Program-made: the position numbers and the translations under genes
Part shown: piece by piece, positions 7,325 to 13,790 of the stretch
Numbering within the stretch: position 1 is the first letter of the stretch
Layout of the letters: each line of letters starts with the position of its first letter
Assembly (NCBI GenBank): GCA_050250795.1
Contig: JBFWNZ010000062.1
Span: forward strand, 1-14,155
Length of the DNA stretch: 14,155 nucleotides
Origin: JBFWNZ01 sp050250795
GTDB taxonomy: Bacteria > Pseudomonadota > Alphaproteobacteria > UBA8366
Direction of reading: 5' to 3'
Notes under the pieces: generated by a model
Database searches by the model: none
What the model was told of the DNA's origin: nothing
Seen by the model: only the letters and a program-made list of their open reading frames with translations

Positions 7325-8122
7325 ATGCCAGGACGCCTGCAGGACAAGATCGCCCTCGTCACCGGGGCCGGTTCGGTCGGACCGGGATGGGGCAACGGAA
7401 AGGCGACGGCCACGCTGTTCGCCCGGGAGGGTGCGCGCATCTTTGCCGTCGACCGGAACGCCGAGGCCGTCGAGGAGACGCGCGGCATCATCGAAGCCGA
7501 AGGCGGAACCTGCATCGCCTATGCGACGGACGTAACGAAAAACACGAATGTACAGGCCATGGTCGAGGCATGCCTGGCCGCATTCGGACGCATCGATATC
7601 CTGTACAACAATGTCGGCGGTTCCGCCCCTGGCGGGCCGGTGGAGATGAGCGAAGAGGTCTGGGACCAGCAGATGGACCTGAACCTCAAGCATGTCTTCC
7701 TTGCCTGCAAACACGTGCTGCCGGTCATGGAATCGCAGGGAAAGGGAGCCATCGTGAACATCGGCTCCATCGCCGGGCTGCGCCATTTCGGGCCCGACGT
7801 GATCGGCTACAGCGCCACCAAGGCCGCCGTGATCCAGTTCACCCGCGCGCTCGGCGTGCAGTATGCCAAGCGCGGCATCCGTGCGAACACCGTGGTTCCC
7901 GGCCTGATGCATACGCCGCTGGTCGATGTCCGCCTCGTCGGGCAGCGCGGCGGCGGCGACCGCGACAAGCTGCTTGAGTCCCGCCATGCCCAGGTGCCGA
8001 CAGGCCGGATGGGCGATGCCTGGGATGTAGCCTATGCCGCGCTTTACCTGGCGTCGGACGAAGCCAAATACGTCACCGCGACGGAGATCGTCGTCGACGG
8101 CGGCATCACGGCACGCTGCTGA
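7325..8122 (+). CDS. Short-chain dehydrogenase/reductase (SDR), first gene of five-gene run
   Basis: A 265-residue classical SDR. The cofactor loop is TGAGSVGPGWGNG (13-25), longer and glycine-richer than the standard TGxxxGxG. An aspartate at the end of the second strand (AVDRN, D43) favours NAD(H) over NADP(H). NNVGG (95-99) replaces NNAG. Catalytic residues are S148, Y162 and K166 (YSATK). The C-terminus has the usual VDGG. ATG 7325 is chosen because the fold begins at LQDKIALVTG and GAGGA lies about 9 bases upstream; in-frame starts further upstream add only arginine/proline-rich sequence. It probably oxidises a hydroxyl or reduces a ketone on a small hydroxy acid. Its stop is 8 bases from the FUSC gene, implying co-transcription. 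Confidence 0.93.
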   Translation: MPGRLQDKIALVTGAGSVGPGWGNGKATATLFAREGARIFAVDRNAEAVEETRGIIEAEGGTCIAYATDVTKNTNVQAMVEACLAAFGRIDILYNNVGGSAPGGPVEMSEEVWDQQMDLNLKHVFLACKHVLPVMESQGKGAIVNIGSIAGLRHFGPDVIGYSATKAAVIQFTRALGVQYAKRGIRANTVVPGLMHTPLVDVRLVGQRGGGDRDKLLESRHAQVPTGRMGDAWDVAYAALYLASDEAKYVTATEIVVDGGITARC

Positions 8123-8130
8123 GCCGGCAC

Positions 8131-9249
8131 ATGCTTCCCCACGGGCTTCGCGCATGGGCGGTCAGCAACGCACCCGAGGCGCGGCTGGTGCTGCGGATCA
8201 CGGTTGCCGGCGTTGCAGCCTTCCTGCTGGCGCGCGCATTCGCCCTGGCCCAGCCCTACTGGGCCGTCATCACGGCCGTGATCATCATGCAGGCCAGCGT
8301 CGGCGGCTCGCTGAAGGCGGTGATCGACCGCTTCATCGGGACCCTGGCCGGCGCCGGCTTCGGCGCGGCCGTCGCCGTCTCGATCCCGCACGCGTCCGAC
8401 CTCATGCTTGCGGTCGCCCTGGTCGTGGCCCTGGTCCCTCTCGCCTGGATCGCCGCGAGGAATGCCAGCTTCCGGCTGGCCCCCGTCACAGCCGTCATCG
8501 TCCTGCTGCCGGTCGCGGGGATCGAAGCGGACGCCGTGCATACCGCCATCGAACGCATCATCGAGATATGCTTCGGAAACGTGGTCGGTCTCGCCGTGGC
8601 GCTCGTTGTCCTGCCGGCCCGGGCGCATGCTTTGCTGACGACCGCCGGCGGGCAGGCCGCAGAACTTGAGGCGGCGCTCTCCGACCGGCTGCTGGGGGCA
8701 CTGTCCGGCGGGTCTCCGCCGGGCGACGAAGCCGTTCGCCTCGACCGGCAGATCGGTTCCGCCCTGAAGACGCTCGAGAGCGCGGTCGACGAAGCCAAGC
8801 GCGAGCGGCGCAGCCGCTTGACGGATCAGCCCGACCCGGAACCCTTGCTGCGGACCCTGACCCGCCTGCGCAACGATCTCGGCATGGTCGCCCCGGCCGC
8901 CGCCGGTCCCGCCGACACCGATGTCGATGCGAAACTGCGGCCGTCGCTGATGGCAGTCCGGACCGCGCTGACCGCCTTTCTCGCAAGTCTCGGTGCAGCG
9001 CTCAAACAACGGCGTCCACCGCCGGCTTTGGGTCCGCTGGAAGTTGCCCTGGCGGGCTATTTCGAGGCCGTCGATGCAATTCGCGTCGAAGGAGCCACGC
9101 GCGGACTGTCGGTCGAGGCGGTCGGCCGCATGTTCACGCTGCGCCTTGCGCTGGCGCAGATGCGCCAGAACCTGCGCGACCTGCACGCCCGCGCCACCGA
9201 ACTGGCGCTCAAGGCGACGCCTCTTCCCCCACCGGACTCCGGGCGCTAA
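8131..9249 (+). CDS. FUSC-family membrane protein (aromatic/organic acid exporter-like)
   Basis: A 372-residue protein. The N-terminal half is about six membrane helices (about 17-39, 43-60, 68-85, 91-109, 117-130, 144-164), with PYWAVITAVIIMQ (42-54) and a DRFIGTLAGAGFGA helix (66-79), both typical of the FUSC/ArAE family that includes the hydroxybenzoate exporter AaeB. The C-terminal half (about 165-372) is soluble and rich in A, E, R and L, probably helical and cytoplasmic. It is a half-size member: one membrane unit instead of two. There is no clear Shine-Dalgarno before ATG 8131, 8 bases after the SDR stop, so coupling is likely. Inside a catabolic run it may export a toxic acid intermediate. 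Substrate unknown. Confidence 0.85.
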   Translation: MLPHGLRAWAVSNAPEARLVLRITVAGVAAFLLARAFALAQPYWAVITAVIIMQASVGGSLKAVIDRFIGTLAGAGFGAAVAVSIPHASDLMLAVALVVALVPLAWIAARNASFRLAPVTAVIVLLPVAGIEADAVHTAIERIIEICFGNVVGLAVALVVLPARAHALLTTAGGQAAELEAALSDRLLGALSGGSPPGDEAVRLDRQIGSALKTLESAVDEAKRERRSRLTDQPDPEPLLRTLTRLRNDLGMVAPAAAGPADTDVDAKLRPSLMAVRTALTAFLASLGAALKQRRPPPALGPLEVALAGYFEAVDAIRVEGATRGLSVEAVGRMFTLRLALAQMRQNLRDLHARATELALKATPLPPPDSGR

Positions 9250-9287
9250 CCTGTCGAAACAAGAAACCGCGTCCTGGGGAGGATGCC

Positions 9288-9587
9288 ATGCCGCGCGCCA
9301 TCGTGCTGCATCGCGACGACAATGTCGCCACCGTGATCGACAACGGAGCGGACGCGCACAGCAAATGCCAGTTGCGCGGCGAGCAAAGCGGCGATGTGGT
9401 CCTGGGTGCGCCCATTCCCTACGGGCATAAAGTTGCGCTCAAGGATATCGCCGCCGGCGGCGAGATCAAAAAATACGGGCTGATCATCGGGCGCGCCACC
9501 GCGCCGATTCCCGCCGGCCAGCATGTCCACGTCCACAATGTCGAATCGCTTCGCGGCCGCGGCGACGTCGCCGCCCAACCGCGATAG
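9288..9587 (+). CDS. UxaA-like small subunit, SAF domain
   Basis: A 99-residue protein that is a single SAF domain, matching the N-terminal part of altronate dehydratase UxaA and galactarate dehydratase GarD, and the small subunit of split members such as sulfolactate sulfo-lyase SuyA. Recognised stretches are GHKVALKDIAAGGEIKKYG (46-64) and IPAGQHVHVHNVES (74-87), including the conserved HVHxHN. In two-subunit members this domain completes the active site of the large subunit. GGGGAGGA lies 5-6 bases before ATG 9288, a strong ribosome-binding site. The gene follows FUSC by 38 bases and precedes its partner by 11. Confidence 0.9.
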   Translation: MPRAIVLHRDDNVATVIDNGADAHSKCQLRGEQSGDVVLGAPIPYGHKVALKDIAAGGEIKKYGLIIGRATAPIPAGQHVHVHNVESLRGRGDVAAQPR

Positions 9588-9598
9588 GAGGCGAAGAC

Positions 9599-10750
9599 AT
9601 GAGCTTTCTCGGATACGAGCGTCCCGACGGCACGGCCGGCATCCGCAACTGGGTCGGCGTCATCTCGGTCCAGGACAATCTCAATCCGGTGACACGGGCG
9701 ATCTGTCAGGGCATCTACGGCACGCTGCCGATCACGACCCTGTTCGTGCGCGGCCAGTTCGGACCCGACCTGGAATACGCCTATTCCACCCTGGCCGGCA
9801 TGGGGCGCAATCCGAACATCGCCGCCGCCCTGGTGGTCGGCCTTGAGCCCGAGAGCACCTCGGTGGTGGCGGATCGTATCCGCAACAGCGGCAAGCCCGT
9901 GGAGACCGTGGTCATCCAAAATCTTGGCGGCACCATCGCGGCCACCGCCGACGGCATGCGCCGGGCGAAACGGCTGGTCGTCGAGGCATCGAAACAGCGC
10001 CGGCGCGAATTGCCGACCGACCGCCTGATCGTCGCGGTAGAATGCGGCGGCTCCGACACCACATCGGGGCTGGCCTCCAATCCTGCCATCGGCCGCGTGG
10101 CCGACAGGATCGTCGACGAGGGCGGAACGGTCATCATCTCCGAAACCTCGGAGTTCTTGGGGGCCGAGGACCTGTTCGCCGCACGGGCGGCAACGCCCGC
10201 CGTCCGCGAAGCCTTCCTCAAGCGCGTGCTGGACCATGAACGCGATGCCATGACGCGCGGTGTCGATATCCGAGGCGCCAACCCCGTGCCGGACAACATC
10301 CGCGGCGGGCTGACCACCATTGAGGAGAAGGCATTAGGGGCAATGTCCAAGGCCGGCACACGGCCGCTGGTGGGGGTTCTGGACTATGCGGAATGGCCCA
10401 CCCGCAAGGGCCTGCATTTCATGTACACACCGGCGCCGGCCGTGGAATCGATGACCGGCAAGGCGGCGGGCGGATGTCAGATGATCCTGTTCTCCACCGG
10501 CGTCGGCAACTCCATCGGGAACATGGTCGCCCCGACGGTCAAAGTCACCGGCAACGCCAACACGGCGCGCGACTTTGCCGACAATGTCGATTTCGACGTG
10601 TCCGGCATCCTGGAACGCGACCAGAGCCTGACCGAGGCCGGCGACGCGCTTTACGACTTCGCGATGGGCGTGGCCTCTGGCACACGGACGGCAAGCGAGG
10701 TACTGGACCAGCGCGAGACCGCGATCAGTCGGTTCCAGCCCACCATCTGA
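9599..10750 (+). CDS. UxaA/GarD-family large subunit (divergent, lacks several canonical cysteines)
   Basis: A 383-residue protein. Family signature: GYERPDGTAGIRN (5-17), ECGGSDTTSGLASNP (148-162), SETSEFLGAE (181-190), GGLTTIEEKALG (236-247) and GGCQMILFSTG (291-301). Members dehydrate sugar acids (altronate, galactarate) or, as SuyB, remove sulfite from sulfolactate, together with a SAF subunit, which is encoded just upstream. Against E. coli UxaA as I remember it, four cysteines are replaced (about N27, R51, P84 and A248 here), and the arginine of STGRGTP is V302. Only C149 and C293 match. The metal site or reaction may therefore differ. AGGAGG lies 7 bases before ATG 9599. The substrate cannot be assigned. 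Confidence 0.9.
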   Translation: MSFLGYERPDGTAGIRNWVGVISVQDNLNPVTRAICQGIYGTLPITTLFVRGQFGPDLEYAYSTLAGMGRNPNIAAALVVGLEPESTSVVADRIRNSGKPVETVVIQNLGGTIAATADGMRRAKRLVVEASKQRRRELPTDRLIVAVECGGSDTTSGLASNPAIGRVADRIVDEGGTVIISETSEFLGAEDLFAARAATPAVREAFLKRVLDHERDAMTRGVDIRGANPVPDNIRGGLTTIEEKALGAMSKAGTRPLVGVLDYAEWPTRKGLHFMYTPAPAVESMTGKAAGGCQMILFSTGVGNSIGNMVAPTVKVTGNANTARDFADNVDFDVSGILERDQSLTEAGDALYDFAMGVASGTRTASEVLDQRETAISRFQPTI

Positions 10751-10760
10751 CCCGCGCCAT

Positions 10761-12179
10761 ATGACCGACGCCCTGGCCATCCTCGAAGCCGAGATTGCGC
10801 GCGACCTCGCCTATATCGACTTCCCGCCGAAGGATTGGGTCCGACCGCGCAGCCATCCTTCCGGCCGTCCCGTTCTCGACGTCGCGATAGAGGGGGCCGG
10901 CATGCAGGGGCTGGCCATCGCCTTTGCGTTGCGGCGGGCGCGGATCGGCAACATCCTCGCCATCGACGAGAGCCCGCAAGGCCGCGAAGGGCCATGGACC
11001 ACCTATGCGCGGATGCCCAACCTGCGCACGCCCAAGGGCTTCGTCGGCCTGGATCTCGGCCTGCCTTCGCTGTCGGTGGAGCGCTGGTACGATGCCCGTT
11101 TCGGCGCCGGGGCCTGGGATGCCATCCAGCGCATCCCCAAGCACCATTGGATGGAGTACCTGAACTGGTACCGCCGCATCCTGGATATTCCGGTCGCCAA
11201 CGATACGCGCCTGCTACAAATCCGGCCCGAGGACGGCCTGCTCCGGCTCGATCTGGACCGTGGCGGGCGGCAGGACACCGTCTATGCGCGCAAGCTGATC
11301 CGTGCGTCGGGCATCGCGGGTGCGGGCCATCCCCGCATTCCCGCCGCGATATCGGACGGACTGCCGCGCGACCGCTACGCGCATACCGCCGACGCCATCG
11401 ACTTCAAGGCCCTTGCCGGCAAGCGCGTTGCCGTGCTCGGCGCGGGAACCTCCGCCTTCGACAATGCCTCGACCGCACTGGAGGCCGGCGCCAAGCGCGT
11501 CGACATGCTGATGCGCCGGGACCGGCTGAGCGATGTCACCATCGTCTATGCCATGTACTCCTTCGGCTTCCTCCGGCATTACGCCGATCTGGACGATGCG
11601 CGCCGCTGGGCCGTCATGCAGCATGCAAGCCGGTTCACGCCCCCACCGCCGCCCGAGACCGTGCAGCGCGCCGAGCGGCATGCCAATTTCCATCTGCGCC
11701 CCCGGACCGAGGTCATGGCGGCGCATCTGACGGACGACGCCGTCACGCTGGATACCGGGCAGGGTCCGCTGGAGACGGACTTCGTCATCTGCGGGACCGG
11801 ATTCGGAGTCGATCTGCAGCGCCGCCCGGAACTGGCCGACATCGCGGGCGACATCGCCCTCTGGCGAGACCGCTACACGCCGCCGGCCGGCCAGCGGGAC
11901 GACGCCCTGGCCGCGCATCCCTATCTGGGACCGCATTTCGAATACACCGCCCGCGATCCCGAACGGTCCCCCTGGGTCGGCAACATCCATGAATACAGCG
12001 CCGGCTCGGTGCTCAGCATGGGGCCGATCTGCGTGGGGCTGAACGGGCTGCCCTTCGGAACGGCGCGCCTGATCGAGGGCATTGCCCGCGACCTTTTCCT
12101 CGCCGATGCGGACGCGCATGTTGCCGCGGTGCGGACCGTGACCGGCGCGCCGCCGGCCGGAGAGGACTGGACGATCTGA
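10761..12179 (+). CDS. FAD/NAD(P)-binding monooxygenase-like oxidoreductase
   Basis: A 472-residue protein with two Rossmann nucleotide-binding loops: GAGMQG (45-50), preceded by a 40-residue N-terminal extension, and VLGAGTSAFDN (225-235). A third hallmark, DFVICGTGFGVDL (340-352), resembles the late TGY/TGF motif of flavin monooxygenases and pyridine-nucleotide oxidoreductases. The FxGxxxHxxxY/W fingerprint of flavin monooxygenases and Baeyer-Villiger enzymes is at best degenerate near RYAHTADAIDF (205-215), so I do not claim a specific reaction. A proline run (PPPPPE) lies near 294-299. It starts 10 bases after the UxaA-like large subunit without a good Shine-Dalgarno and ends the plus-strand run. 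It could hydroxylate, or oxidise, the same substrate series. Confidence 0.82.
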   Translation: MTDALAILEAEIARDLAYIDFPPKDWVRPRSHPSGRPVLDVAIEGAGMQGLAIAFALRRARIGNILAIDESPQGREGPWTTYARMPNLRTPKGFVGLDLGLPSLSVERWYDARFGAGAWDAIQRIPKHHWMEYLNWYRRILDIPVANDTRLLQIRPEDGLLRLDLDRGGRQDTVYARKLIRASGIAGAGHPRIPAAISDGLPRDRYAHTADAIDFKALAGKRVAVLGAGTSAFDNASTALEAGAKRVDMLMRRDRLSDVTIVYAMYSFGFLRHYADLDDARRWAVMQHASRFTPPPPPETVQRAERHANFHLRPRTEVMAAHLTDDAVTLDTGQGPLETDFVICGTGFGVDLQRRPELADIAGDIALWRDRYTPPAGQRDDALAAHPYLGPHFEYTARDPERSPWVGNIHEYSAGSVLSMGPICVGLNGLPFGTARLIEGIARDLFLADADAHVAAVRTVTGAPPAGEDWTI

Positions 12180-12191
12180 CGTCTCCGTCAG
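12176..12191. terminator. Short symmetric hairpin covering both stop codons of two convergent genes
   Basis: CTGACG (12176-12181) pairs perfectly with CGTCAG (12186-12191) around TCTC. The plus-strand TGA (12177-12179) is in one arm, and the minus-strand TGA (12190-12188) is at the mirror position in the other. It may act as a weak bidirectional terminator or 3'-end block, but the stem is only 6 bp and there is no T-run on either side, so terminator activity is doubtful. Confidence 0.35.
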
Positions 12192-12910
12192 CGCATATAG
12201 GCGCCGCCGTTCACGGACAGCGTCTCGCCCGTCACATAGGCGGCCGCCACGGGGTCGGCGAGAAAGCGGACCGCCGGGACGATCTCGGCAACCTGCCCCA
12301 GCCGCCCAGCAGGAATCGCGCGGGCCAGCTTTATCCGCTGCTCGTCGGAAAAATTCCGGCTCATGGCGCTGTCGAACATGCCGGGCGCGACGGCATTGCA
12401 GGCGACGCCATGGCGTGCGCCTTCGAGCGCATAGGTCTTCGTCAGCGCCAGAATGCCGGCCTTCGATGCGCCATAGGCCGGATGGACGGCGATACCGCCG
12501 ACGAGGCCAGAGACCGAGCTGATATTCACGATCCGGCCGCCGCCGCCCGCAATCATCGCCTCCAGCGCGACGGCACAGCCGTTGAAGGTCCCGGTCAGGT
12601 TGATCGCAATCGTCCGGTCCCATATCTCGACCGAGGCCTGCCGCACCGGACCGGTCGGAAAGATGCCGGCCGCATTGATCCAGACCTGCAACCGGCTTTC
12701 GGCCGATGCCTTCTCGGCCAGGGCAAGAACGGATGACCGGTCGGTCACATCGGCGACAACCGGCGTGACTCCCGCTGCGGGCTGCGCGGCGGCAATATCC
12801 GCGGCGAACACGGCATGACCATCCGCAGCAAAGCTGCGGGCCAGCGCCGCGCCCAGATGGCCCGCAGCGCCGGTAATGACGACGCCCGCCGGTTTTTCTC
12901 CGCCTGTCAT
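12188..12910 (-). CDS. Short-chain dehydrogenase/reductase (SDR), last gene of minus-strand run
   Basis: A 240-residue classical SDR. Cofactor loop TGAAGHLG (13-20), D38 at the end of the second strand (NAD(H) preference), NAAG (79-82), catalytic serine in NISSVSG (S132), Y146 and K150 (YGASK), and a C-terminal SVNGG in place of the usual VDGG. AGGA lies 8 bases before ATG 12910. The start is 1 base after the stop of the hydroxyacyl-CoA dehydrogenase-type gene, so the pair is almost certainly translated from one message. It resembles FabG-like and sugar/polyol dehydrogenases in general. The substrate is unknown but is likely related to that of its upstream partner. Confidence 0.93.
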   Translation of the reverse strand: MTGGEKPAGVVITGAAGHLGAALARSFAADGHAVFAADIAAAQPAAGVTPVVADVTDRSSVLALAEKASAESRLQVWINAAGIFPTGPVRQASVEIWDRTIAINLTGTFNGCAVALEAMIAGGGGRIVNISSVSGLVGGIAVHPAYGASKAGILALTKTYALEGARHGVACNAVAPGMFDSAMSRNFSDEQRIKLARAIPAGRLGQVAEIVPAVRFLADPVAAAYVTGETLSVNGGAYMR

Positions 12911-12911
12911 C

Positions 12912-13775
12912 TCAGTTTTCCTGCAACCAGCGCATCAGCGCCGCAAGCTTTGCCTCGGTCCGGCGCTTGTGTTCCGGCACATCCCGGTCGCGCCAATCGT
13001 AGAAGCCGCGTCCGGTCTTCACGCCCAGATCGCCATTCTCGATCTTGTCGAGGATGGTCCGGCTGACCTTGCCGGACAGATGCAGGGTAGGCACGAGTTG
13101 CTGCTGGACGATGGCGTTGGTTTGCAGCCCGCTGATGTCCTTCTGCTCCAGCATGCCGGTCACGCACATGCGCGGCCCGAACATCCATTTCGCGAAATTA
13201 TCGACATCCTCGGGCGTGACGATGCCTTCCTCGATCATCCAGTAGGCCTCGTTGAGAATGGCGTGCTGAAGCCGGTTCACCAGGAACCCCTCGACCGGCT
13301 TGTTCAGCACCAGCGCCGACTGGCCGTTCCGGCCCAGCGCCGCCTCGACCCGCGCCAGTGTGGCATCGCTGGTCTGCGCCGTTCGGATCACCTCGACCAT
13401 CGGATAGGCATCCGCCGGCTGGAAATAGTGGATGCCGATAAATCGCTCGGGATGCCGCAGCCCGTCGGCCATCGCCTGCAACGGCAGGCTCGACGTGTTG
13501 CTCGCGATCACCGGCCCGGCCCCATACGCATCTTCTATGCGCGCATAGAGTTCGCGCTTGAGGTCCATTCTCTCGGGAATCGTCTCAAGCACCAGATCGG
13601 GCGCCGTCTCGGGCAGTTCGCGAACGGCCTGCACGCCGGCCGGCAAATCCGAAAGCCGCGACGGATCGCGGCTCAGAACCAGCGTCTCATGCCCGCCTCG
13701 CACGAAAGAGCGCACGATGCCCTGGCCCATCACGCCGTATCCGGCGATCAGGACGCTTCGGATGCCATTGCCCAA
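12912..13775 (-). CDS. 3-hydroxyacyl-CoA dehydrogenase-family NAD-dependent enzyme
   Basis: A 287-residue two-domain enzyme. NAD loop AGYGVMGQG (11-19), SNTSSLP (92-98), and the catalytic His-Glu pair H116 and E128 within IHYFQPADAYPMVEVI (115-130), 12 residues apart as in human HADH. N167 follows in GFLVNRL, and the C-terminal domain ends in VKTGRGFYDW. Compared with the common HFFNP motif, N is replaced by Q, and the downstream PVPVM-type stretch is PADAY. This suggests a substrate other than a simple fatty acyl-CoA. Related families include 3-hydroxybutyryl-CoA dehydrogenase, carnitine dehydrogenase and L-gulonate 3-dehydrogenase. The start is TTG at 13775. The next in-frame upstream candidate is only CTG, and the GGGGGGG tract 6 bases upstream can serve as Shine-Dalgarno. 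It lies 2 bases after the GGDEF gene stop. Confidence 0.92.
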   Translation of the reverse strand: MGNGIRSVLIAGYGVMGQGIVRSFVRGGHETLVLSRDPSRLSDLPAGVQAVRELPETAPDLVLETIPERMDLKRELYARIEDAYGAGPVIASNTSSLPLQAMADGLRHPERFIGIHYFQPADAYPMVEVIRTAQTSDATLARVEAALGRNGQSALVLNKPVEGFLVNRLQHAILNEAYWMIEEGIVTPEDVDNFAKWMFGPRMCVTGMLEQKDISGLQTNAIVQQQLVPTLHLSGKVSRTILDKIENGDLGVKTGRGFYDWRDRDVPEHKRRTEAKLAALMRWLQEN

Positions 13776-13790
13776 GATCAGCCCCCCCGT
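13775..13790 (-). promoter_or_regulatory. G7 tract at GGDEF/dehydrogenase junction: RBS and possible -1 slippery site
   Basis: On the minus strand the last GGDEF codons are CGG GGG GGC TGA. The seven G residues (13788-13782) end 6 bases before the TTG start at 13775, good spacing for a Shine-Dalgarno pairing through G-C and G-U. The same bases contain G GGG GGC, a canonical X XXY YYZ -1 slippery heptamer in the correct phase. Slipping there would bypass the TGA and continue as CTG ATC TTG directly into the dehydrogenase frame. Use as a ribosome-binding site is the simpler reading. Confidence 0.45.

Noticed and set aside
6767..8155. 462-codon minus-strand frame across the trkH/SDR divergent region
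   Set aside because: It overlaps a clear SDR antisense and the trkH 5' end in another frame, and it has no domain signature.
8044..9186. 380-codon minus-strand frame antisense to the FUSC gene
   Set aside because: Composition is G/Q/R/D-rich and repetitive. The plus strand encodes coherent membrane helices.
9288..10750. Assignment of the split UxaA-like pair as sulfolactate sulfo-lyase (SuyAB)
   Set aside because: Subunit sizes fit, but no sulfite exporter, sulfite oxidase, sulfolactate dehydrogenase pair or sulfonate transporter is nearby, and canonical large-subunit residues are changed.
11214..12623. 469-codon minus-strand frame overlapping the second SDR and the FAD oxidoreductase
   Set aside because: It is a frame-shifted shadow of two well-supported genes.
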